Positions 24,171 through 33,700 of a DNA stretch of 64,000 nucleotides are shown here, one piece after another. A model generated the notes under the pieces. That model had not been told where the DNA came from, did no database searches, and saw only the letters and a list, made by a program, of their open reading frames with translations. The position numbers were made by a program, and so were the translations under genes. Each line of letters begins with the position of its first letter. Within the stretch, counting starts at the first letter, position 1. The DNA is from Hanstruepera neustonica. Lineage in GTDB: Bacteria; Bacteroidota; Bacteroidia; Flavobacteriales; Flavobacteriaceae. The stretch covers positions 536,344 through 600,343 of the forward strand of contig NZ_POWF01000001.1 of the NCBI RefSeq assembly GCF_002895005.1, written 5' to 3'.

Positions 24171-27100
24171 AAATAAGCCTTTAACTGCACATTTCCCGTA
24201 TGAATCACTTTACTGGTTTCAGATTTTCTACCGTAATAGGTCAGGTTTAAATCTAAATAGCGGGTAATTTTTTTCTGTGCCAACACACTCCAGGTATAGT
24301 TTTTGCCAGGTTGCAATCCTTCCATCATTTGGTAAGCTACGGCTGTATTGGCACTACCCGAAAAATCATTGGTAAAATAATTAAATTCTCCACTAATAGC
24401 GGACTTTTGAAAATTGGCAAAAGTAAACGAAGCACCGTATTTCTGCTGCTTCAGGGTTTCAAAATTACTGATGGTATTCTCTTTTGAAGCATACTGAAAA
24501 AACACATCAAAACGGGTGTTGTCGTTTAAGAGGTAGGACAATTTAGGATTAAAGTTGGTTTCGTCAATATCAAAATTCTTGCTGGCGTAATTTTCACTAA
24601 TGCTAATGTTGTTGTTAAAATTGGATTCCAAATTCAGTAACCAACTCGTGGCAAATTTATGTGTAAATAACAGCTTATGGCTTTTCAACTTACTTTCAAT
24701 AAAACCAAATGACAAGGTGTTTTTGGTTGCATTATTTAAATAGGTATAAGAGGTTGTGTACCGTTGTTTACCACGATTAAAAAATAGCACACTCCTAAAG
24801 TTTTGCTGTAATGCCAATTGATTAGCTTGGTCACCACTAAAGGGATTCAGGTTAAAAGTATTGCCTTGTCGCTTTTCCTTTCGGTCAATTAAGAATGAAG
24901 TCTGACTATGAAAATGAGCCAATACTTTTAAAAAGCCATTATCAGAATTAGCCCATTGTTGTGGATTTAAAGTCAGTAATTGACTAAATCGGTTTTGATG
25001 GGTTTTGATAAAAACTTGGTTTGGTAATAATACACGAATATAGTCGGCTTCATCTTGAAATTGCGCTATTTCAAATTCTTCCAATTCCTGAATGCCATTG
25101 TTATTATAGTCTATCCATGTATAAATTCCTGTGCCAGATTCCACTTCAACATAGGTAAAATCCTGTTGTGGTAAAGTACCTGAATTGGTTTCAAAGATGG
25201 TATTCCAATAAATAAACTGGTCCCAAAAACGTTGGCCATAAATTAAGCGGGAGTTTAATGATTGTTCATTCTCTTTATTCGGGTCAACATCTTTCAATAC
25301 GCGATAATTAGCATAGATGGATAAATTGGTTTTGGCGTTTTGAATAATTCGTGAATCCAAATAAATGGTGTTGGATGTGTTTACTTTTTGAAGCGTGTTA
25401 TTTCTAATACTATCATTTGTTCGGTATTTGTAACCGACTTCAGTAAAAATTTTAGTGCTATCACCAATACCGGCAAATATTTCATAGGATTGGAATCGCT
25501 GACTTAAAGGCGTGTAAGTATTGGTCGCTCTTTCTTTTTGTTCATTATCCTCCAAACCAATTCGCGTTCCAGCCCAAGCCTTGTTAAAGCTGTATGTTAT
25601 CTGATTATACGAGCGTAAAAAGGTTGACGTAGAGGTGCTCGCAGTTGCGGATAAAAAGCTGGAGTTAGAATTAATTTGCCATTTGTTCAAGTTGAAATTA
25701 ACACCAATTAAATGTCGATTACCATTAAAATTATCGGTATAGTTGAGGTGTTCAAATTGGTAATTGGCCATTCCTTTTTTATGATGAAATAAGCTTAAAC
25801 CAGATTTAAAAATCAACTGATTTCCAAAATTGGTAATATTCTGTGAGCCCGTTTCTAACCCTAAATTCCAATCCCGATTGAATTCGGCATTGTAGATACG
25901 TTGAATGGTTCTGAAATTTTCATTGATATAATCGGTATCGATATTAGCAGATACATTCCAAAGACTGTCATTTTTTACTATGGCCTGATTCACTTTCAGC
26001 TTGGCTGCATAGCCATCGTTGTCGTCATCATTGATACTTGAAAACAAGTTCAAATCGTTCTTGCTTCCTGCCAATTCAAAACCAATGTTTGTTTTGTTGG
26101 TTGGAGTGTAAAATCCATTTACAATGGCCAATTGAAGTTTGGTTGGTGCTATGAGTTGAATGATTGGTTCGTAATTTCCTTGCGGGATTCCCGCTATGGG
26201 CTCTACATATTCATAAATGGTTGAAATGGCGTCAATAGAGCTCACCACATAATTTCCCTGATTGTCACCGACCAATGAAAACGTCACACTAAAAAGCGTG
26301 TCATCTGGATTGTTAGAAAACACAAAGACTTCAACGCCGTTAATAATTTCTTTTTTGTATAAAATACGATTTTCATTGTAAGCTTCAGGCATGCTGGAAG
26401 GCGCGACCATTTGACTTTTGTCATCGCCAGCTTCTGCTAGAATTTGAACTTGCTCTTCTGATAGATTTTGCTGTAGCGGATTATTTTTAGAGTCATTTTC
26501 ACTGTAGATGCTCACACCCAATTTGAGCTTGTCACTCGTATAATGACCACCTCCAAAAACTACCAAACGAGAGTAATTGCGCTCACTGAATTGATAATCA
26601 ACAGTAATACGCATTTCGGATGTAATTGGGAAAGTTGGATTGAAAATAATTTCACCTGCATTGTAGTCTATAATGTAATCTTTGTTTTCACCGCGTTCCA
26701 ATGCTATGCCATTGACGTAGACGGTTTCACTTCCAGACACGATAAGAACATATAGTTCTTCATTAGGGCCTCGTAACTTATAAGGGCCTTGATTGCCTTC
26801 TTGAGCAATAAATTGACTGGTGGTAAATTGACCGCGAACCAAGGCGCCAGCAGCAAATAAATTGGTTGTAGATTCTGAATGATTTAATCGCGCATTGATT
26901 GATAGTCCTTGGACCCGCTTACTAAAATTTCCAAAATAAGAATTGTTATTTTCCAAGTCCACATCACCAGCACGAATTTTCCAATTATCACTAAAGAGTT
27001 CTATAAATACTTGATCAAATTCATCCAGTCGTTGCGAATAGCCACTTTCTTGAAGCGGGATATTGGCATCTTGAATAGAGGCACGTAAGGATACTTTGTC

Positions 27101-27601
27101 GCTTAACTTACCAGTGACTTGTAAATCGAGTTCGCTGTTCAATACAGAATTCTGGTTGTTGCCAATCACAATGCCACGTGAAATACTTCCGGTAGTTGTT
27201 AAGCCATCAAATGGCGTAAAATTTGATTTTTCGCTGGGTTGAGATAATTTATATAATCTCTGCTGATTCGTTGTATTGGCAAGTATGACGTCATCTTCCA
27301 ATTGCCTGTAAGTTTTGGTTAAAAAATCAGGATAACTTAAATAATTGATAATAATAGAGTCCGTTGGAAGTGGTTTTGTTAGCGTCAAAGTGGCTTTAGC
27401 AAAATCAATTTCATAAAACGAGGTATCAACAAATGAGCTGTCTTTGGTTTTAATTGAAAAAAAACTGGAATTGATACTCACGGAGTCAATGACAATAGTA
27501 TCGGAAACCGCAACTTTTTTGCTTTTATAATTAGAGTTTTGATCTTGTGCTAAAGCACAAAAACCAATAAGAAACAGTAAAAGCGTTGCAGTTAATTTCA
27601 T
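24167..27601 (-). CDS. Large putative outer-membrane beta-barrel protein (1144 aa)
   Basis: Signal peptide (MKLTATLLLFLIGFCALAQ), then an N-terminal region with GLTTTGSISRGIVIGNNQNS and LRASIQDANIPLQESGYSQ. Near residue 300 is YVNGIALERGENKDYIIDYN-type sequence, a motif I recall from large Bacteroidota outer-membrane proteins such as SprA-like barrels. The remainder is alternating hydrophobic/polar strands with many Asn, Tyr and aromatic residues, and the chain ends in GNVQLKAYF, a terminal aromatic residue typical of barrel proteins. No TonB box, plug or enzyme motif is seen. It is monocistronic and has no recognised partner. Function unknown. Confidence 0.75.
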   Translation of the reverse strand: MKLTATLLLFLIGFCALAQDQNSNYKSKKVAVSDTIVIDSVSINSSFFSIKTKDSSFVDTSFYEIDFAKATLTLTKPLPTDSIIINYLSYPDFLTKTYRQLEDDVILANTTNQQRLYKLSQPSEKSNFTPFDGLTTTGSISRGIVIGNNQNSVLNSELDLQVTGKLSDKVSLRASIQDANIPLQESGYSQRLDEFDQVFIELFSDNWKIRAGDVDLENNNSYFGNFSKRVQGLSINARLNHSESTTNLFAAGALVRGQFTTSQFIAQEGNQGPYKLRGPNEELYVLIVSGSETVYVNGIALERGENKDYIIDYNAGEIIFNPTFPITSEMRITVDYQFSERNYSRLVVFGGGHYTSDKLKLGVSIYSENDSKNNPLQQNLSEEQVQILAEAGDDKSQMVAPSSMPEAYNENRILYKKEIINGVEVFVFSNNPDDTLFSVTFSLVGDNQGNYVVSSIDAISTIYEYVEPIAGIPQGNYEPIIQLIAPTKLQLAIVNGFYTPTNKTNIGFELAGSKNDLNLFSSINDDDNDGYAAKLKVNQAIVKNDSLWNVSANIDTDYINENFRTIQRIYNAEFNRDWNLGLETGSQNITNFGNQLIFKSGLSLFHHKKGMANYQFEHLNYTDNFNGNRHLIGVNFNLNKWQINSNSSFLSATASTSTSTFLRSYNQITYSFNKAWAGTRIGLEDNEQKERATNTYTPLSQRFQSYEIFAGIGDSTKIFTEVGYKYRTNDSIRNNTLQKVNTSNTIYLDSRIIQNAKTNLSIYANYRVLKDVDPNKENEQSLNSRLIYGQRFWDQFIYWNTIFETNSGTLPQQDFTYVEVESGTGIYTWIDYNNNGIQELEEFEIAQFQDEADYIRVLLPNQVFIKTHQNRFSQLLTLNPQQWANSDNGFLKVLAHFHSQTSFLIDRKEKRQGNTFNLNPFSGDQANQLALQQNFRSVLFFNRGKQRYTTSYTYLNNATKNTLSFGFIESKLKSHKLLFTHKFATSWLLNLESNFNNNISISENYASKNFDIDETNFNPKLSYLLNDNTRFDVFFQYASKENTISNFETLKQQKYGASFTFANFQKSAISGEFNYFTNDFSGSANTAVAYQMMEGLQPGKNYTWSVLAQKKITRYLDLNLTYYGRKSETSKVIHTGNVQLKAYF

Positions 27602-27723
27602 TTGATACTTAAACTACTTTATGACCAAAATATTTTGTTAATAGTTTTTGTTAAAAGCACTTTAAATTAATAGTGTAAAAGTAACGCATTATTTATTTTA
27701 GCTGAAATTCTAAATGACTTAAG

Positions 27724-28485
27724 ATGAAAATCATTTCTTATAATGTTAACGGTATTCGTGCAGCTTTAAATAAAGGATTTATTGATTGGTTAAAAAATGC
27801 CAATCCTGATGTTGTTTGTTTACAGGAAATAAAAGCATTAAAAGAACAATTAGACTTAAGTATTTTTGAAGAAGCTGGTTATCAATATCAATATTGGTTT
27901 AGCGCCCAAAAAAAAGGATATAGCGGTGTTGCCATTTTAAGTAAAATTGAACCCAATCATGTCGAATATGGTACAGGCATTGAGTCTATGGATTTAGAAG
28001 GGCGGAATCTGCGAGTGGATTTTGATGGTGTTTCAGTAATGAGCCTGTATTTGCCTTCAGGAACCAATGATGCCAGATTGGACCACAAATTGGAATATAT
28101 GGATATGTTTCAGAACTACATTAACGACTTAAAACAAGATATTCCAAATTTGATTATTTGTGGAGATTATAATATTTGTCATGAAGAAATTGATATTCAT
28201 AATCCTAAAATGAAAGGTGTTTCGGGGTTCCTTCCAGTTGAACGTGAATGGATTGGAAATTTCATAAGGAGCGGCTTTATTGATGGATTTAGATACCTGC
28301 ATCCTGACAAGCAGCAATACAGTTGGTGGAGTTATCGTGCAAACGCTAGAGCTAATAACAAAGGATGGCGATTAGATTATACCATGGTAGCAAAACCTTT
28401 ACAAGAAAAAATTCAAAGAGCCGTTATACTCTCGGAGGCAGTGCATAGTGATCACTGTCCGGTGTTATTGGAAATAAGTAATTAA
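27724..28485 (+). CDS. xth: Exodeoxyribonuclease III (AP endonuclease)
   Basis: 253 residues, standard length for ExoIII. It is an exonuclease-endonuclease-phosphatase fold enzyme that cleaves DNA at abasic sites and removes 3' blocks in base-excision repair. Visible are ISYNVNGIRAAL (Asn), VCLQEIKA (metal-binding Glu), CGDYNICHEEID (catalytic Asp/Asn) and the C-terminal SDHCPVLLE (catalytic Asp-His). It is the likely first gene of a unit with the OmpA lipoprotein 19 bases downstream. Confidence 0.96.
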   Translation: MKIISYNVNGIRAALNKGFIDWLKNANPDVVCLQEIKALKEQLDLSIFEEAGYQYQYWFSAQKKGYSGVAILSKIEPNHVEYGTGIESMDLEGRNLRVDFDGVSVMSLYLPSGTNDARLDHKLEYMDMFQNYINDLKQDIPNLIICGDYNICHEEIDIHNPKMKGVSGFLPVEREWIGNFIRSGFIDGFRYLHPDKQQYSWWSYRANARANNKGWRLDYTMVAKPLQEKIQRAVILSEAVHSDHCPVLLEISN

Positions 28486-28504
28486 CAGATTAATAGCAAA
28501 ATAG

Positions 28505-29461
28505 ATGAAGAAGTTTTTTTTAAGTACACTTGTAATTGTTCTTATTACATCATGTGTATCACCAAAAGTTTATAAAGATTTAGAAAGTAAATACAATACA
28601 TTAAAAGATCAAAACAGAGAACTTTCTGCTGAAAATGATGCGCTTTTAAACGCAAAAAATAAAGCTTTAAATGAATTGGAAAGTTTACAAAAGGATTATG
28701 ATGATGCCATTGCACAGCGTGACAAACTCCAAAGAGATTATCAGGCTACGAAGACTAATCTAGATAATCTAAAGGCTTCCTATGATGCTCTTGAGAAAAA
28801 CAGTTCGGCTTCAATTGCTGAAAATGCTCAAAAAAACCGTGAGTTATTAGCACAACTTGAAGCAAAAGAGCAAGCACTTGCTACCGAGAATGCCCGTTTG
28901 GAAAAATTGAAAAAAGAATTAGAAGAACGCTCAAATAGGGTAGCAGAATTGGAGAGTGTTATTTCTGCAAAGGATGCAGATATGAAACGACTAAAAGATG
29001 CCATTTCTAGTGCTTTAACTGATTTTGAGGGCAAAGGTTTAACCGTAGAACAACGTGGTGGTAAGGTCTATGTGTCTATGGAAAACAAGTTGCTATTTGA
29101 ATCGGGTAGTTGGGCAGTTGGGTCCACTGGTAGACAGGCTGTCAAACAATTAGGGTCCGTGTTAGCGGACAATCCTGAAATTGCTATTTTAATTGAAGGT
29201 CATACGGATAATGTTCCCTACAAAGGTAATGGCCAATTAAGTGGTAATTGGGATTTATCTACAAAAAGAGCCACGGCTATCGTTAATATTTTAAGAGAAA
29301 ACCCATCCATAAACCCTGAAAACTTAACCGCTGCCGGAAGAGGTGAATATGCACCAGTGGCATCCAATGAAACATCTGAAGGTAAGGCTAAAAATAGACG
29401 TATTGAGGTCATTTTAACACCAAAATTGGATGAAATCACCAAACTATTGAATGATATGTAG
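28505..29461 (+). CDS. OmpA-family lipoprotein with long coiled coil
   Basis: 318 residues. Lipoprotein signal ending LITSCVSP (Cys17), a continuous coiled coil from about residue 20 to 165, then an OmpA/MotB C-terminal peptidoglycan-binding domain (NKLLFESGSWAVGS; LIEGHTDNVPY; TAAGRGEYAPVASN; KNRRIEVIL) including the Asp/Arg pair that binds diaminopimelate. It should sit on the outer membrane and reach the cell wall. The position 19 bases after xth suggests cotranscription without functional relation. Confidence 0.92.
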   Translation: MKKFFLSTLVIVLITSCVSPKVYKDLESKYNTLKDQNRELSAENDALLNAKNKALNELESLQKDYDDAIAQRDKLQRDYQATKTNLDNLKASYDALEKNSSASIAENAQKNRELLAQLEAKEQALATENARLEKLKKELEERSNRVAELESVISAKDADMKRLKDAISSALTDFEGKGLTVEQRGGKVYVSMENKLLFESGSWAVGSTGRQAVKQLGSVLADNPEIAILIEGHTDNVPYKGNGQLSGNWDLSTKRATAIVNILRENPSINPENLTAAGRGEYAPVASNETSEGKAKNRRIEVILTPKLDEITKLLNDM

Positions 29462-29492
29462 ACTTTGCCTAAAGCAGCACTTTTAAATTTTT

Positions 29493-30530
29493 ATGGAATA
29501 CACCAAGTTACCACACACCGATATAGAAGTTAGTAAAATTTGTCTAGGAACTATGACATGGGGAAACCAAAACACCGAGTCAGAAGGTCATGAACAAATG
29601 GATTATGCACTTTCACAAGGCGTCAATTTTTTTGATACGGCAGAATTATACCCTGTGCCAGCAACAGCAGAAACATATTCCAGAACTGAAAAAATAATTG
29701 GTAATTGGTTTCAGAAAACAGGCAATCGGGATAAGGTAGTTTTGGCAACAAAAATAGCTGGTCCTGGAGATTATACGGCACATATTCGCACCAATGGGTT
29801 TAGTCCTTCCGCTCTTAAAGATGCCGTTAATAATAGTTTAAAGCGTTTAAAAACCGATTATATTGATCTCTACCAATTACATTGGCCTGAAAGACAAACC
29901 AATACTTTTGGTGTTCGAGACTATAAGCATAACCCAAATGATAAGTGGGAAGATAATTTTAATGAAATTTTACATACCCTTGATGAAATCATAAAGGCAG
30001 GTAAAATCAGGCATATAGGCCTTTCTAACGAAAAAGCTTGGGGAACCATGCGGTATTTGGAGGAGTCAAAAATTAATCAGTTACCTCGTATGAAAACCAT
30101 TCAAAACGCCTACTCTTTATTAAATCGTGTTTTTGAAGGCGATATGGCTGAAATTTCTATCAGAGAACAAATCGGATTGTTGGCCTATTCTCCAATGGCG
30201 TTTGGAGTTTTGTCTGGAAAGTATGTCACGGGTACTGCTGCTGACAATGCACGTCTAAAGTTGTTTCCGAGATTTTCACGTTACAGTAGTGAGCAGTCAA
30301 CAAAAGCCACTAAAAAATATATGGAATTAGCTGCTGAAAATAATATGTCTCTTGCTCAAATGGCATTGGCTTTTGTAACGCAACAACCTTTTGTGACTAG
30401 TAATATTATTGGCGCTACAAACATGAGTCAACTCAAGGAAAATATTGATAGTATCCATGTAAATCTCACCGAGAAAATATTAGAATCTATTGATGAAATA
30501 CATAAAATGATTCCTAATCCTGCACCTTAA
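29493..30530 (+). CDS. Aldo/keto reductase (Tas-like)
   Basis: 345-residue TIM-barrel NADPH-dependent oxidoreductase. The catalytic tetrad is visible: Asp in FFDTAELYP with the following Tyr, Lys in VLATKIAG, and His in YQLHWPE. The C-terminal nucleotide-binding part has SNIIGATNMSQLKENI. The insertion after the Asp/Tyr motif (VPATAETYSRTEKIIG) is typical of the Tas/YajO subgroup. The physiological substrate is unknown. It lies 31 bases after the OmpA gene on the same strand. Confidence 0.92.
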   Translation: MEYTKLPHTDIEVSKICLGTMTWGNQNTESEGHEQMDYALSQGVNFFDTAELYPVPATAETYSRTEKIIGNWFQKTGNRDKVVLATKIAGPGDYTAHIRTNGFSPSALKDAVNNSLKRLKTDYIDLYQLHWPERQTNTFGVRDYKHNPNDKWEDNFNEILHTLDEIIKAGKIRHIGLSNEKAWGTMRYLEESKINQLPRMKTIQNAYSLLNRVFEGDMAEISIREQIGLLAYSPMAFGVLSGKYVTGTAADNARLKLFPRFSRYSSEQSTKATKKYMELAAENNMSLAQMALAFVTQQPFVTSNIIGATNMSQLKENIDSIHVNLTEKILESIDEIHKMIPNPAP

Positions 30531-30620
30531 TTAGAGGAAAACACCATAAAATCCGACAAACAGTATTACCAACTTTTGGTCCCGCCAATTCAACGAATAA
30601 AAAAGTAGTTTGTCATATAG

Positions 30621-30653
30621 TTGCTATGTAAACAATCATTTTCATTAATTTTA
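30621..30653 (+). promoter_or_regulatory. Possible promoter of the first giant secreted protein
   Basis: TTG (30621-30623), 22-bp spacer, TAATTTTA (30646-30653), which differs from TAnnTTTG only in the last base. The same ATTTTCAT-AATTTTAGGG context recurs upstream of the paralogue at 38267. Confidence 0.45.
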
Positions 30654-30731
30654 GGGTCCTGTATTTTACGGTCCCAGTGAAATATTGTTAGCCTACTGCA
30701 TTATTAGTCATTAAACCTAACATTAATAACG

Positions 30732-33700
30732 ATGAAAAAACTTACTTTTTCCATCTTATTTGCGCTTATTTCATTTAGTGGATTTTCTCAAATAGGATTA
30801 ACTGAAAATTTCGATGGCGGATTGACACTACCAACTGGTTGGACGTCTGATGCCGGAGATTATTTTGGAGCTGTAGTTCAAGTTTGTCAAGGATTCTCGC
30901 AACGGGTGAACCTCTTTGACGCTAATACTGAAGCCCACCTCACCTCGCCTAATATTGTAGGCTCTTCAAATGGTAGCGATCTTACCATTACATTTGATTA
31001 TAAAATAGTCGATTGGTCTGCTGCCGTTGATGCTACGCCACCGGGTTGGGGTGAATTACGAGTTCAATATTCAACAAATAATGGTGGTGTTTGGAACACC
31101 ATTGAAACAATTAATGATGATAACCATATTACATCCAGTGATTGCTTCAACTTTAGTACAGTTGTACCTGCAGCAAGTTTGCCAGCGGGTTCAGATTTTA
31201 AATTACGTTTCGATGCGTCTTGGTTAGAAGGTACTTATTACATATATATTGATAATGTGACAGCAACACAAGTTGTTGTAGACCCTCCTTCATGTGTTAA
31301 TTTAATTACGCCTGCCAATGGAGCAAATGGGGTAGGAATCAATACTAATTTAGAGTGGAGTGCCGCTACGGGAATTCCAACTGGATATACGTTGTCTGTT
31401 GGTACCGCTCCTGGAGGAACGGATGTAGTGGACAATGAAGATGTTGGATTGTCTACATCTTATACTTTTGGTGCACCCTTGGAATACTCAACGACATATT
31501 ATGTTTCTGTTTTAGGTTATAATGCCAACGGTCCAGCGGAAGAATGTGAAGAGTTCACATTTACAACAGGAGCCGATCCAAATGCACCAGTCGATTGTGC
31601 AGCTGGAACACCAATAAATACAGTCTACTGCTATGGTAATAATGAAACCCAAACTTGGAACTTCCAAAGTTCCGATGGAGGGCCTCTAAATGTATTTTTC
31701 AATGCAGGACAAATGGAAGGATGTTGTGATGAAGTTACTATCTATGACGGTACTGACAATACAGGAACTGTATTGTACGATGATAATAACGGTGGTGATA
31801 TGACAGGTGTTTCTGTTAACTCAACCACTGGTTTTATTTTTATAGAGATTGATAGTGATGGTTCTGTAAGTTGTGAAGCAAATGGTTATGTACCTCTGAA
31901 TTTTGATGTGTCTTGTATTGATACAACTGCAGTTCCTAATTGTAATTCAGTATTGACAACACCAGCTAATGGAGCTGTTGATGTAGACAATAATACAGAT
32001 ATTACATGGAGTGCAGCTTCTGTTATCGTAACTGGATATACGATTTCTATAGGAACTACTCCTGGCGGAACAGATGTTTTGGACAATTTTGATAATGGTC
32101 CTGCTACAACTTATGACCCAGGAACATTGGCATACGAAACTACTTATTATGTAACTATTGTTCCATACAACGATAATGGTCCTGCTATTAATTGCAACGA
32201 GCAAAGCTTTACCATTATGGACGATCCAAATCAAATTTTAGATTGTACAAATGGAGAAACTATAAATACAACATATTGCTATAGCAATAATGACAATATG
32301 GTATTTAACTATGCCAGTAATGATGGTTCACCACTTTCTGTGGTTTTCAATTCAGGTTACATTGAAGCAGGTTGGGATGACTTAATCGTGACAGATTCTG
32401 ATGGAACCATTTTATTTCAAGGTGACAATGGCGGGAATTTAGCGGGATTAGTATTTGTTTCTTCAGGTAATTCAATTGCAGTTGCTGTTGATTCAGATGG
32501 TGTTGTAAGTTGTGAAAGTACAGGTAATGCACAATGGGACTTCACTGTTTCGTGTGTTGATACATCTGCACTTCCAAACTGTAATGCGTCGTTAACAGGT
32601 GCCGTAGCTAATGGATCAGGAGATGTTGATGAAAATGAAGATTTAACATGGAGTCCTGCAACTGTATTCGTTACGGGATATGTTATCAATATGGGAACTA
32701 CTCCAGGTGGAACAGATGTATTAGATGGTGTTGATGTAGGTAACGTTTTAACCTATGACCCTGGTACATTAGAATTTGAAACGACCTATTATGTAACCAT
32801 TATTCCTTATAATGAAAATGGTAGTGCTGAAGATTGTACTGAAGAGAGCTTTACTGTAGAAAATGATCCAAATCAAATTGTGGATTGTGCTTCAGGAGAA
32901 GTTGTCAATACAACATTCTGTTATGAAAACAACAGTGGTGGCGCTGGAGCTAATGTTTGGGTAGATGTTTTTAGTTTCCAAAGTTCAGATGGCTCACCGT
33001 TAGCAATTTCATTCAACTCTGGAAATATGGAGAACGGATTTGATACAATCCGTATTACCGATTCAGATGGTAGTATAATTTTTGAAGGACAAGGTGAACT
33101 TTCAGGCTTGTCATTCTTTACAACAGGAGATTCTTTAACAGTATGGTACGAGTCTGATGGTTCTGTAAGTTGTTCATCAGGAAGTAGACCTGAATGGAAT
33201 TTTGACGTAGCTTGTTTTGACCCAACAGCAGTTCCTAATTGTAACGCTACAGTCACAGCACCAGCTGATGGAGCTATAGATGTAGACATTGATGCTGACC
33301 TAACTTGGAGTCCAGCCTCTATAGTCGTAACAGGATATATCATTAATATGGGTACAACACCAGGAGGAACAGATGTTTTAGATGGAGTTGATGTTGGAGA
33401 TGTTTTAACATATGACCCTGGTACTTTAGAAAATGCAACAGAGTATTATGTTACCGTAATACCTTATAACGATAATGGACAGGCTGATACTGATTGTATT
33501 GAGTCAACGTTTAGAACGGTATGTATTCCACAAGTCGTAACTTTTAATGCAGTGGGTGATTGTGAAACAGATCCAGATAACCCTGAGTTTGTTTTAGAAG
33601 TTAATGTTGAGGATTTAAGTGGAGCGGCTTCAATTATTATTACAGATGATCAAGGAAGTCCTTCTCAAACTGCAAGTTCTACTGGAGTTATTACCATGGG

